Shown here: positions 41,724 through 50,641 of the stretch, in pieces | Layout: each line of letters opens with the position of its first letter | Numbering within the stretch: position 1 is the stretch's first letter | Assembly: GCA_964528155.1 (NCBI GenBank) | Contig: CAZGRL010000006.1 | Location: forward strand, 30,597 to 94,596 | DNA from: G001797105 sp964528155 | GTDB taxonomy: Bacteria; Chloroflexota; Anaerolineae; Anaerolineales; E44-bin32 | DNA length: 64,000 bases | Direction of reading: 5' to 3' | Position numbers and translations under genes: made by a program | The notes under the pieces: model-generated | Databases searched by the model: none | Told to the model about the DNA's origin: nothing | Seen by the model: only the letters and a program-made list of their open reading frames with translations

Positions 41724-42728
41724 TCACCCGAAGAAGGCCGACTTCAACCGGGACTCAAGCGCCCTGCGCGCGGCGGCGGGCTGGAATATCGCCTGCGCAG
41801 AGCCGAGAATCGTGGCCCTTACCGTTTCCTGGGAAAGTCCGAGAACTCCGACAACCAGGGCATACTCGTCCGCCAGCGTGATTTGCGACACTCCCGGATC
41901 GTCCGTATTGATCGTGACCTGGAGACCTGCTTCGATCATCCTCACAAGAGGATGTTCAGCTGCAGAGGGGACCGCCCCAGATTGGATATTGCTCGTCGGG
42001 CAGACTTCGAAGACGGTGCGCCTCTCGACTGCGAGTCGGATCACGTCAGGATCCTCCGTCGCATGCACGCCATGACCGACCCGAACATCGGGAGAGATGT
42101 CGAGTGCCCTGCCCACGCTGTCCGCCCCGGCCCACTCGCCGGCATGGACTGTCAAGCCCAGTCCCGCCTGGCGCGCCTCACGGAGCAAGGGGTGGAACGG
42201 ATCACTCGGGAAGCGGAGTTCGTCTCCCGCCAGGCTCAACCCAACGATACCCCTATGCATCCAGTCGACGGCCTCCCCGGCAACCGCCGTCCCAGCCGCG
42301 ACCGGCTCGTGGCGATTGATGCTGGCGATCAGCCCGATCTGGATTTCCCCTTGGGCAGCGGCGCCCTGGGCTGCCTCAGTCACCCATTCGAATACATCTT
42401 TCAGATCGAACCCCCGGTCTTGAGCCAACGCTGCGGGAGTGAAATGAAGCTCGAGATAGATGATGTGCTCGGCCGCGGCGTCGATCACGGCCTCTGTGAC
42501 CACCCTGTGGATGATCTCCGGTGAGCGGAAGATGCGTCGCAGCGACTCGAATTTCGATAGAAAGGCTTGTGGCGTCTTGGGATCGTTCGGATGTACTTGG
42601 ACAAGCGGTTTAAGCTGATCCACCGAGGAAGGAAGGTCGAGGCCCTCACTTAGTACCACATCATGGATCGTCGACAGCCTCAGCGATCCTTCGAGATGCC
42701 GGTGCAACTCGATCTTGGGGATCGACAT
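41724..42728 (-). CDS. add: Adenosine deaminase
   Basis: Zinc enzyme converting adenosine to inosine, 334 residues from this start. Motifs: IELHRHLEGSLRL (two zinc His), TVHAGEW with the catalytic-site His, HGVHATEDPD, and TINTDDPGVSQ. ATG 42728 starts just before the conserved PKIELH block; a TTG at 42764 would add 12 residues and has a weak AAGGA upstream. Role: purine salvage. Confidence 0.92.
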   Translation of the reverse strand: MSIPKIELHRHLEGSLRLSTIHDVVLSEGLDLPSSVDQLKPLVQVHPNDPKTPQAFLSKFESLRRIFRSPEIIHRVVTEAVIDAAAEHIIYLELHFTPAALAQDRGFDLKDVFEWVTEAAQGAAAQGEIQIGLIASINRHEPVAAGTAVAGEAVDWMHRGIVGLSLAGDELRFPSDPFHPLLREARQAGLGLTVHAGEWAGADSVGRALDISPDVRVGHGVHATEDPDVIRLAVERRTVFEVCPTSNIQSGAVPSAAEHPLVRMIEAGLQVTINTDDPGVSQITLADEYALVVGVLGLSQETVRATILGSAQAIFQPAAARRALESRLKSAFFG

Positions 42729-42973
42729 CAGGCTTGCGGAGTGATCGGGTGTCCTCCCGGTCAAAGCCTGTCTGATCCTTGTGAGGCACCGGGCGGTCAG
42801 TCAGGGCGAACTGCCGATCACCCTGTCGTCTCACTCGCGGCATCTTTACTGCCGAGCGAGCCCTGCAGTCGGTCCGCCTCGAGGGGCGCGCCCGGCATGT
42901 CCGCCCGCCAATTGGAAGAACGAAACCGACCGGGCATCCGGCAGTATGCATCTCATGTTCACCGAGGCCGAGT

Positions 42974-45900
42974 CTATCGCTTCCGCCGACGGCGTCTTTT
43001 CTTACCGCCTTCCGAGCCATTCCCGCCAGACCGTGCTGCGACGGTCTCCGGGATTCTGGCGGGTGGGGCGGCCCCGGTCGCCGGGATTGCTTGTGGCGGA
43101 CGGGCACCGGCTTGTGTTCGGAACAGATTGGATACCACACCCGAGCGGATCTCGGATGTGAGTTGTTGAAACATGTCAAAAGCGCGACTCTTGTACTGGA
43201 CCAGGGGGTCACGCTGACCATAGGCTTCCAATCCTATCGACGTGCGCAACGCCTCCATCTGCGTCAGGTAGTCGATCCAGAGTCGATCCCCCACGGCCAG
43301 GATCAAGCCGCGATAGGCCTCCATCAGGAATACGCTTCCCATTGCACGGGCAAGCCTGGCCCGAGAGTCGCCAGCGAGGGAACCAATCGGTCCTGCTCCT
43401 GCGAGGTCGGCGAAATCCTCCTCCCCCAGCTCACGCCGGAGCGCAGCCTGCAGAGTGGGTTCCAACTGATCCAGGGCAAGGGCACTGTTCCTGGCCAGAC
43501 CGGCATTCCCCAGGCTGTGCTGCAGGGCCGCTTGTGCACCTCTCAGATGATCAAGAACATGCTGACTGAGATCGTCGACTCGCCAATCGGTAAGCAAACC
43601 GGCGGCAGCGAATGCATACGACAGGCGCGGCACAACCAGGGTGCGCCTCTGATGGGTCTTTCGATCGAAAAACGTACGTTGGCCGTAACTAAGCTGGACG
43701 AGAAGCCGTACCTTCAATCGTTCGTTGACCTCGGTACCGTTGGACAAACGGTCGTCCAGCTCGCGGCCTATCTCCTCCAGCGTTCGGTCTTGGCGTTGGG
43801 TCCACGTCGAATCGAGCGCCGCCAGCAATCTCTCAGACGCCGCGTCCCAATCGATCGGCGTCTCGAGGGTCGGCTCAAGGCCCAGGCTTTCGCCAATTCT
43901 CCGCTCGACTGCCTGCACTATGCCCGCCCAGACGCGAATACCCAGACTGGCCTCCACGATCTCGGGCACCATGTCACGGAATCGATCCGGATCGTCGCGC
44001 ACTTGATCGAGCCCGGCCTTGTCGATCTGAAGGCGAAGGCCGGCGTTTTCCTCGACCGACCTGACCAGAGCCTGAGGGTCAATCGCCGTCTCGTTTGTCT
44101 CAGCTTCGAGCAAGGACCCTTCGATCGCAGTCTCTGCCATCTCCACACGCTGCCGGACTTGATCCTGCAAATGATCAAGAGAGCGGTCGAACTGCTCCTC
44201 GGCAGAACGCGCAAGATGCTCCTTCTGTGTCTCAAGGGCCTGTCGTGCGGCATCCAGAAGCTGTGCCCGAAGGCTCTCAACATCTGTTGCAGTGACTAGT
44301 TCGTCGAGCAGCAACCGGAGCATGAATGAGGGATAGGGTTCTTCACTTTCCAGATTGAGGGTCGGCTGGGTTTCTTCCAGCCAGGCAAGGAGCTTCCACG
44401 GTCCTTCCGGATCCTGCAAGGCCATGCTCACGTGCTTCTCGACGTCGACGCTCAGCATTTGATCCACGTCGTCGCGAATGTCGTCCTTGGCGAAGACCCT
44501 GTTGCGCTGGTTGTAGAAGACTTCGCGCTGTTGATTGAGTACATCGTCGTACTCGAGCAGGTGCTTGCGGGTGTCGAAGTTGGCGCCTTCGACTCGCATC
44601 TGCGCTTGCTCGATCGTGCGATCCACGATGCTGTGCCCGATCGGGACGGCTTCGTCGATGCGCAAGCGCTCCATCAAACCGGAAACCTGGCTTCCACCAA
44701 ACAGCCGCATGAGCTCATCTTCGAGGGAGAGGAAGAATTGCGAGGAGCCAGGATCGCCCTGCCGCGCAGAACGACCACGCAGCTGATTGTCGATCCGCCT
44801 CGATTCATGCCGCTCGGAGCCGATCACGTGCAGCCCTCCGGCCTCACGGACCCGTCTCTCATCGGCGATAAAGCCGCGATACAGCTCCATCTCCGATCCG
44901 TAGATACCGATCGCCTGACGGTCCACCTCCGACAGCTTGGCGAGCCGCTCCTCCATGTTGAGGTATTCGGGTTCAGCGATCCCCGCGCGTCGCAGGACCC
45001 GGTTGACCGCCGCCAACACCTCTTCGGCGATCTCACCGCCGAGGCGAATGTCAACGCCACGTCCGGCCATGTTGGTGGCAATCGTGACGGCTCCGAAAGC
45101 CCCGGCGTCAGCAATGATGCGTGATTCTTCGTCGTGCTTCTTCGCATTCAGAACATTGTGCTTGATCCCCCCTTCGAGAGCCTCTCTCAGCCTTTCTTGC
45201 TGCGACGCCTCGAGCTCAAGCACGGCCGTCAGCCGCTCGAGATTTCTGTCCCGGGCCGGGTTGAGAGATAGATCCAGGTCCCGGGCGAAAGGCCGCAACA
45301 CTCCCGGGCTCAGATCATCAATCGATTGATACAGCGGCATGAGCTCTTCGACGCGCGTACCGTCATCCGCCAGCCCCTCGCGCTCGAGATAGGCATCTCG
45401 CAGGAGTAGAACCATCGCCAGGCGCTGGAGCGGTTCGGCGCGCAATCTTCCCGAGAGACGTTCGGAGAGCTCGACCGATGTCGTCCCGACAAGCAGCGGC
45501 TGTCCGAGGACGTGCCTTCGCAGAATCTCCGTCGTCACCGCCCTGAGCTTCGCTTCTTCGGTACGATAGACCGCGTCGGGGTAATCCTTGCGTTTCCAGA
45601 AGATTGGCGTCTGTTCCTCGTCGTCCTCGCGCGCGTAACAGATGAAATGGTTTCCGTCTTCTCGGAACTCGACTTCGACGAGGTCCGTGTCGGGAGCCAG
45701 GGCGATGTATTCAAGATTCGTCGGAAGAGGTGTGACGTCGACGTTGTAGATCTTGTTGAACTCTTCGGCTTCGGTGACCGCCGTACCGGTCATGCCGGCG
45801 AGCTTGTCGTACATCCTGAAGTAGTTCTGCAGGGTGATCGTGGCGTAGGTGACGTTGTCCTGCCGCACACGTACACCCTCTTTCGCCTCGACCGCCTGGT

Positions 45901-46999
45901 GGAGACCGTCCGACCAGCGCCGCCCTTGCATCAACCGTCCGGTGAACTCGTCAACGATGATCACCCGGCCGCCCTGGACGACGTAGTCTTTGTTGCGCTT
46001 GAAGAGGAACTCGGCCCTGAGTGCCTGCTCGAGGTATCCCATCAAGCGCGCCTGTTCCGGCGTGATGTCTTCCGGACGATCGGGATCGCGCAGCGGAGTC
46101 GCCAGGAGCTCCTCGATGTGGTTTTCGCCGATCTCGGTCAGTGAAACCATCCGGTCTCGCTCGCTGATCTCGAAATCTTCGGCCCTCAGGTGTTTGACTA
46201 CCTGCGCCATTTGCTGATACAGACTGGGGTCTTCCTCGGCCGGACCGGAGATGATCAGTGGTGTGCGCGCCTCGTCGATCAGGATGTTGTCGACCTCATC
46301 CAGAATCGCGTAGTTGTGACCGCGCTGGACCCGATCTTCCAGGCGGCGCGCCATGTTGTCACGCAGATAGTCGAAACCGAATTCGTTGTTCGTGCCATAA
46401 GTGACGTCGGCCGCGTAGGCCATCCGGCGGTCGACGATCTTCAGCTGGTGGACGTCTTCCTGGACGGAGTCGCGCGTTGGGTCGTACAAGAATGCCTTCC
46501 GGCCGTTCTCGGTGCGAGCAGCCTCCTGAAGGATACCCACGCTCAGGCCGAGGAATTCAAAGATAGGACCCATCCAACGGGCGTCACGCCGGGCCAGGTA
46601 GTCGTTGACCGTGACAAGATGAACGCCCTTCCCCTCCAGGGCATTCAAGTAGATCGGCATCGTCGCTACCAGCGTCTTGCCCTCGCCGGTGCGCATCTCG
46701 GCGATCATTCCCTGGTGCAACACCACCCCGCCGATGAGCTGAACGTCGAAATGGCGCAGCCCGATCGTACGCACGGAGCACTCCCGAACTACGGCGAACG
46801 CCTCCGGCAGGATGTCGTCAAGCGTCTCCCCCTCGCCGAGCCGCTGCCGAAACTCGTCCGTCTTGGCGCGCAGTTGCTCATCACTCAGCGCGTGCATGGC
46901 CGGCTCGAGCTCGTTGATCGCTTCGACAAAAGGTTGATAGCGCTCGATTTCACGGCGGACGGGATCGCCGCCGATGATTCGTGTCAGCGTCTTGAACAT
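42974..46999 (-). CDS. secA: Preprotein translocase ATPase SecA, long form
   Basis: SecA drives Sec-dependent export. The 1341-residue chain is 300-500 residues longer than usual. Walker A is MRTGEGKT at 102-109, with the DEVD box in AILDEVDNILIDEARTPLIISG (read in parts), LLVGTTSVELSE, IATNMAGRGVDI, and QLRGRSARQGDPGSS. Extra sequence is inserted in NBD2 between LLVGTTSVE and KHNVLNAKKH, and in the helical scaffold before LWIDYLTQMEALRTSIGL. The usual C-terminal zinc-binding SecB site is missing and replaced by a KKRRRRRKR tail. ATG 46999 follows GGAAGGATCC. Confidence 0.95.
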   Translation of the reverse strand: MFKTLTRIIGGDPVRREIERYQPFVEAINELEPAMHALSDEQLRAKTDEFRQRLGEGETLDDILPEAFAVVRECSVRTIGLRHFDVQLIGGVVLHQGMIAEMRTGEGKTLVATMPIYLNALEGKGVHLVTVNDYLARRDARWMGPIFEFLGLSVGILQEAARTENGRKAFLYDPTRDSVQEDVHQLKIVDRRMAYAADVTYGTNNEFGFDYLRDNMARRLEDRVQRGHNYAILDEVDNILIDEARTPLIISGPAEEDPSLYQQMAQVVKHLRAEDFEISERDRMVSLTEIGENHIEELLATPLRDPDRPEDITPEQARLMGYLEQALRAEFLFKRNKDYVVQGGRVIIVDEFTGRLMQGRRWSDGLHQAVEAKEGVRVRQDNVTYATITLQNYFRMYDKLAGMTGTAVTEAEEFNKIYNVDVTPLPTNLEYIALAPDTDLVEVEFREDGNHFICYAREDDEEQTPIFWKRKDYPDAVYRTEEAKLRAVTTEILRRHVLGQPLLVGTTSVELSERLSGRLRAEPLQRLAMVLLLRDAYLEREGLADDGTRVEELMPLYQSIDDLSPGVLRPFARDLDLSLNPARDRNLERLTAVLELEASQQERLREALEGGIKHNVLNAKKHDEESRIIADAGAFGAVTIATNMAGRGVDIRLGGEIAEEVLAAVNRVLRRAGIAEPEYLNMEERLAKLSEVDRQAIGIYGSEMELYRGFIADERRVREAGGLHVIGSERHESRRIDNQLRGRSARQGDPGSSQFFLSLEDELMRLFGGSQVSGLMERLRIDEAVPIGHSIVDRTIEQAQMRVEGANFDTRKHLLEYDDVLNQQREVFYNQRNRVFAKDDIRDDVDQMLSVDVEKHVSMALQDPEGPWKLLAWLEETQPTLNLESEEPYPSFMLRLLLDELVTATDVESLRAQLLDAARQALETQKEHLARSAEEQFDRSLDHLQDQVRQRVEMAETAIEGSLLEAETNETAIDPQALVRSVEENAGLRLQIDKAGLDQVRDDPDRFRDMVPEIVEASLGIRVWAGIVQAVERRIGESLGLEPTLETPIDWDAASERLLAALDSTWTQRQDRTLEEIGRELDDRLSNGTEVNERLKVRLLVQLSYGQRTFFDRKTHQRRTLVVPRLSYAFAAAGLLTDWRVDDLSQHVLDHLRGAQAALQHSLGNAGLARNSALALDQLEPTLQAALRRELGEEDFADLAGAGPIGSLAGDSRARLARAMGSVFLMEAYRGLILAVGDRLWIDYLTQMEALRTSIGLEAYGQRDPLVQYKSRAFDMFQQLTSEIRSGVVSNLFRTQAGARPPQAIPATGAAPPARIPETVAARSGGNGSEGGKKRRRRRKR

Positions 47000-47022
47000 T
47001 GAATTGGATCCTTCCAGGCGGG

Positions 47023-47028
47023 ATTATA
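47023..47028 (-). promoter_or_regulatory. Extended -10 (TGCTATAATC) of secA
   Basis: Minus-strand TGTGCTATAATCCC, 23 bases before the secA ATG, leaving a short leader with a GGAAGGATCC ribosome-binding site. Confidence 0.6.
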
Positions 47029-47083
47029 GCACAGGCGTTTTTACGTCCGATTCTTGCGCGATGTTGAGTGAATCCTCCGTAGT

Positions 47084-47144
47084 GCCTGGTGGATTTGGGC
47101 ATGTTGGGCGTCTCCGCCGCCCAACATGCCCAAATCCACCAGGC
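47084..47144. repeat. Perfect palindrome with 27-bp arms (repeat copy A)
   Basis: Arms at 47084-47110 and 47118-47144 are perfect inverted copies around a 7-base loop. On the minus strand the palindrome is preceded by a GTTGCACGCCGCGGA flank that also precedes the palindrome at 50538, and the arms share GGT(G)...TTGGG...TTGGGCG blocks with it. It lies between secA and tRNA-Leu. Confidence 0.9.
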
Positions 47145-47222
47145 TTGCTCCGCGGCGTGCAACATACACCCGTGACGTCATTCGGCTTGACGGGTATACC
47201 GCCCGATATACAATAGCCACGA

Positions 47223-47306
47223 GGGGCGGTGGCGGAATGGGCAGACGCCGGGGACTTAAAATCCTCTGAGGGTGACCTCGTGTGGGTTCGACTCCCACCC
47301 GCCCCA
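47223..47306 (+). tRNA. tRNA-Leu (anticodon UAA)
   Basis: Acceptor GGGGCGG (47223-47229) pairs with CCGCCCC (47299-47305) plus discriminator A47306. The anticodon loop CTTAAAA gives anticodon TAA. A long variable arm (GAGGGTGACCTC) is typical of class II tRNA-Leu, and the T arm is GTGGG-TTCGACT-CCCAC. CCA is not encoded, so the 3' end must be added by the enzyme at 18158. Confidence 0.95.
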
Positions 47307-47390
47307 CTACGGGGCTCTTACACCTCACGCTCGCCGGGCTCCGGCTTGAACCTTGCAACGCCGTCAGCTTGAGTAGGATCGGAGGCCGGA

Positions 47391-48317
47391 ATGCCAAACC
47401 GCCTTACCCTGATCGCCCTGAGCCTAGCAGCCGGGTTGGTCGGTGCATGCACATTGCCCGGGGCAGCTTCGCCGACACCGTTCACTTTCCCCACTCCGAA
47501 TCTCACGCTGACCGCGGTCTTCGCCGCGGTAGCCACATCGGCGCCCCCGGTCCAAGCCACATCGACGCCGGTCCCACCCACTGCTACACAGACTCCGTCC
47601 GCGATCCCTCAGGATGAAACACCCGAAGCGACCGGTGCCGCCACATCGGCCGCTTCGTCCGGGAGCCGACCCAACGGAACGCTGGTGACAGCGGCTTTCC
47701 TGACCACCCCGCCAACCATCGACGGATCATTGTCCGACTGGAACACAACGGCCTATACAGCGAATTACGTCGTCTTCGGATCTCGATCCGGAACGAACGA
47801 CCTTTCGACTACGTACCACATCGGCTGGGATCTGACGTATCTGTATCTCGGTGTCCAAGTGACGGACGACAAGTTCGTACAGATTTCGCAGGGGCGCTCG
47901 CTCTATAAGGGGGACGAGGTCGAGATTCAGTTGGATGCAGCGCTCGATGCGGATTTCTCGTCGACCACCCTGAGCGCCGACGATTACCAGATTGGATTGT
48001 CTCCCGGAGATTTCGACTCGAATGATCCGGAGGCCTATCGCTGGTATCCGTCGAGCAAGGCCGGCTCCCTGACCAATATCCTGCTGAAGTCGGCATCGAC
48101 GGCGTCGGGGTACAACCTCGAGGCTCGCATCCCGTGGTCGGTCTTCGGCACGCTTCCAAAGAGCGGCAACCACTACGGGTTCGCCCTTTCTGTATCCGAT
48201 GACGACCAGGCCGGCGAGGCGGTGCAAGAGAGCTTGATCTCGAGCGTAAGCACGCGCAAACTACTCAACCCAACAACCTGGGGTACGCTCGAGCTTGAGC
48301 CAAGCGGTGGGAGTTGA
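47391..48317 (+). CDS. Lipoprotein with CBM9-like domain
   Basis: The 308-residue protein has a lipoprotein signal (LAAGLVGAC), a Thr/Pro/Ala-rich linker to about residue 95, and a C-terminal family-9 carbohydrate-binding-like beta domain (TIDGSLSDWNTTAYTANY, LYLGVQVTDDKFVQI, YKGDEVEIQLDAALD, NLEARIPWSVFG). It should sit on the outer face of the membrane and bind sugars or glycans; the ligand is unknown. A GGAGG site precedes the ATG. Confidence 0.82.
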   Translation: MPNRLTLIALSLAAGLVGACTLPGAASPTPFTFPTPNLTLTAVFAAVATSAPPVQATSTPVPPTATQTPSAIPQDETPEATGAATSAASSGSRPNGTLVTAAFLTTPPTIDGSLSDWNTTAYTANYVVFGSRSGTNDLSTTYHIGWDLTYLYLGVQVTDDKFVQISQGRSLYKGDEVEIQLDAALDADFSSTTLSADDYQIGLSPGDFDSNDPEAYRWYPSSKAGSLTNILLKSASTASGYNLEARIPWSVFGTLPKSGNHYGFALSVSDDDQAGEAVQESLISSVSTRKLLNPTTWGTLELEPSGGS

Positions 48318-48335
48318 GCCTCACCCGGAGGCCGC

Positions 48336-48971
48336 ATGACAGGGCCGACCCCGTCGTTCCCCACCGGCGGCTTCCGACGGGAGCTCACCCCCGACCAGAG
48401 GACAATCATCGACAGCCTGAGCGATCCGTGGTCGCTCCAGGCATTCATCGCCGATGAGCTCGACTACAACTTCGAGCTCGACGGGCCCACAGCCTACGGC
48501 CCGATCGAGGTCTTGAAAAGAAGGACCGCCCATTGCTTCGAGGGGGCGGTCTTCGCTGCAGCGGCCCTGAGGTATCACGGTTATCCCCCTACCCTCGTCC
48601 TGCTCGAAGCACCGGATGATTTCGATCACAACTTGATCGTCTTCCAAGAGAACGACAAGGTCGGTTCAGTCTCTCAATCGCGCCATCGCGAACTCCTCGG
48701 CAAACCGCCGATGTTCGACAACTTGCGCGATCTCGTCATGTCCTACTACCCAGATTACTACAGCGATTAGACCGGAAACCGCGACGAACTCACCCTGCGC
48801 GGGTTCTCCGATCCGATCGACTTGCGCAGATTTCGGTCAGATTGGGTGTTTGCCGATGAGGTATGGTCGATCTACCGGGAGTTCGTCGTCGGGGTGGGAT
48901 TTGAGAAGCTGTTCCCCGAGTCCGAGGGTGGTCGCTACTACGAGTACCCTGAGGAACACATCCACGAGTGA
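48336..48971 (+). pseudogene. Transglutaminase-like protein interrupted by an in-frame TAG
   Basis: The open part (48336-48770, 144 residues) has a papain/transglutaminase-like core: Cys in RTAHCFEGAVFAAAALRYHGY and His in APDDFDHNLIVF. The reading frame stops at TAG 48768-48770, yet the same frame continues for 66 codons to TGA 48969-48971 with protein-like sequence (LTLRGFSDPIDLRRF, FADEVWSIYREFVVGVGFEKLFP, GRYYEYPEEHIHE). The whole 212-codon frame looks like one gene split by a nonsense codon. A base error, a fresh mutation or readthrough are all possible. Other genes here end in TAG, so global recoding is unlikely. Confidence 0.7.
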
Positions 48972-48975
48972 GCCG

Positions 48976-49074
48976 CTAGTGCTCCGTCCAAGAGAATTCA
49001 CTGGGTTATTAGGGTCGGGTTGCTGCGCAACCCGACCCTAATAACCCATCAATCCTTGTTGGACAGAGTACTAG
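48976..49074. repeat. MITE-like nested palindrome (repeat copy C)
   Basis: A 99-base element. Outer imperfect inverted repeats CTAGTGCTCCGTCCAA (48976-48991) and TTGGACAGAGTACTAG (49059-49074) match at 14 of 16 positions. Inside are 22-base perfect arms (49002-49023 and 49027-49048) with a 3-base loop. It fills the gap between the interrupted transglutaminase ORF and the convergent thioredoxin gene, and could also act as a terminator. Confidence 0.85.
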
Positions 49075-49077
49075 GTG

Positions 49078-49917
49078 TCAGAAGAGCACCGAGGCCAACT
49101 CGTCGCGGTACTCACGCGTAAGCGGATCGTCTTCTCCCAACAAGGCGAAGATCCCAAGAAGGACCTTCCGGGGAAGGCCGTTCTGGTAATTCTTGTCCTG
49201 GCGCAGAATGTCAATCAGACCATCCATCGCGCCGGGCAAATTCCCACGGGCGATCAGACGGCCAGCTTGATGCAAACTGGCCTGTAGCGGGGAAGCCTCA
49301 TCCTCTCCCACATCGGCCGATTCCGCATCCGCCAGGAAGGCCGCCAGCGGGCGCAGCTCCTCGGCCGTAGCCCACTCGGTGCTCGGCGGGAAATCGCCCA
49401 AGATCTCGAGCGCTTCGCCTCCCTTGCCTTGCATCAACAAAGCCTGCACCAGCCCCAAGGCAGCCGGGGCATTCGTCTCGTCCTCTTGCCTGACCGCCCT
49501 GAAACTCTCTTCCGCCTCGCGCCAATGGCGGGTGGCCAGCAGGCTGCGCGCCTCGGCCACCGCCTGCTCGGCCGGGTTCGGCACCAGGCGCTCGATGAAA
49601 CGGCGGACCGCAGCTTCAGGCTGGGCACCCACGAATTCACCCTGGACCTCGCCGGCGATGAAGGCCTTCACGGCAGGGATGCCCCGGACACCATAGCGAA
49701 TGGAAAGGTTGGGGCTTTCATCCACGTTGAGTTTGGCTAGGCGGAAGGCGCCTCCAGCCTCGATCGTCAGCCGTTCGAGCAGCGGTCCGAGAACCCGGCA
49801 AGGGCCACACCACGGAGCCCAGAAGTCCACTACGACGGGGACCTCGTGCGAGCGTTCCAGGACTTCCACCTGGAAGCTGGCCTCATCGACGTTCACGATA
49901 TGTTCAGAAAGATCCAC
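49078..49917 (-). CDS. CnoX/YbbN-like thioredoxin-TPR chaperedoxin
   Basis: The 279-residue protein has an N-terminal thioredoxin domain with the CGPC active site (Cys37, Cys40) in DFWAPWCGPCRVLGPLLE and GVRGIPAVKAF, followed by a TPR-like helical C-terminus. This is the YbbN/CnoX plan, in which the protein protects clients from overoxidation. Here the CGPC is intact, unlike E. coli YbbN's SxxC, so reductase activity is likely. Confidence 0.9.
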   Translation of the reverse strand: MDLSEHIVNVDEASFQVEVLERSHEVPVVVDFWAPWCGPCRVLGPLLERLTIEAGGAFRLAKLNVDESPNLSIRYGVRGIPAVKAFIAGEVQGEFVGAQPEAAVRRFIERLVPNPAEQAVAEARSLLATRHWREAEESFRAVRQEDETNAPAALGLVQALLMQGKGGEALEILGDFPPSTEWATAEELRPLAAFLADAESADVGEDEASPLQASLHQAGRLIARGNLPGAMDGLIDILRQDKNYQNGLPRKVLLGIFALLGEDDPLTREYRDELASVLF

Positions 49918-50021
49918 TGCGACTCCTCAGACCAAGCCTATCGTGAAGCATAAACCCACAAGGTTAGACGATCGTATGCGGACTGGCGGGAAGCCCGCGA
50001 GGCCGACCCACCCTGTTCTCT

Positions 50022-50444
50022 CTACTCGGGGGGTTCCTCCGGACCGCTCGGCTGTTCGACGCGCACGACATCCCCATGCACGTTCACCACGACCTGGAAT
50101 CCGAGCATCCCTAGCCAGGCCCGTCCCTCCTCGGGCAACCCGGCCGTGATCAGTCGATCAAACTGGGCATCCAGATCTCGCAAGGAGGATTCGATCATGG
50201 CCTTGGTGAAAATGTCCTCCTGCCCGATCATTTTCATTGTGCCCTGGCTGATCAGGTCTTCATGACCCTGGATCAGTTCGCGCATCTGCTCCAGCACCTG
50301 GCGGTCAACCTTCTCACTCTCAACGTGTCGAAGGAAGCCGTCGTCGTTGATGACATAGAAGGCTTCGTCCCCGATCTGTGTCACCTCGACCGGTGCTCCG
50401 ACCTCGTCGATCACCAATCCACCAAACAGCGCTCGTTGTGCCAT
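50022..50444 (-). CDS. Conserved-looking hypothetical protein
   Basis: A 140-residue soluble protein (starts MAQRALFGGLVIDEVGAPVEV). It has a small beta N-terminal part (YVINDDGFLRHVE), a helical middle (VLEQMRELIQGHEDLIS) and a C-terminal Pro/Glu tail. Base composition and codon pattern match neighbours. No family recognised. Confidence 0.65.
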   Translation of the reverse strand: MAQRALFGGLVIDEVGAPVEVTQIGDEAFYVINDDGFLRHVESEKVDRQVLEQMRELIQGHEDLISQGTMKMIGQEDIFTKAMIESSLRDLDAQFDRLITAGLPEEGRAWLGMLGFQVVVNVHGDVVRVEQPSGPEEPPE

Positions 50445-50511
50445 ACCACGATGATACCAGGGGTTTGTGATCTGAGTCAGGACAGCGACACCCCGGGTTG
50501 TATTCGGCGGT

Positions 50512-50588
50512 GTGTTGCACGCCGCGGAACAGACCTGGTGAAATTGGGACTATTGGGCGGCGGAGCCGCCCAATAGTCCCAATTTCAC
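50512..50588. repeat. Perfect palindrome with 24-bp arms plus shared flank (repeat copy B)
   Basis: Arms at 50538-50561 and 50565-50588 are perfect inverted copies around GGA. The flank 50512-50537 contains GTTGCACGCCGCGGA, identical to the flank of copy A (read on the minus strand there). The palindrome cores of A and B differ but remain self-complementary, a sign of compensatory or templated change. Confidence 0.9.
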
Positions 50589-50641
50589 TTATCGTCCCCG
50601 ATCAGTGCAACAGAGTGACGCGCGGATTGGAGACGAGATCC

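Noticed and set aside
43091..44299. 402-codon ORF on the plus strand inside secA
   Set aside because: Fully antisense to well-conserved SecA; composition follows the opposite-strand codons and no domain is recognisable.
48768..48770. TAG as a sense codon (pyrrolysine-type recoding)
   Set aside because: Several other genes in the window end in TAG with nothing protein-like after it, and no pyl genes are visible. A local event is more likely.
47084..50588. CRISPR array formed by the repeats
   Set aside because: Only two related copies, 3.4 kb apart, each a palindrome with no regular spacers and no cas genes.
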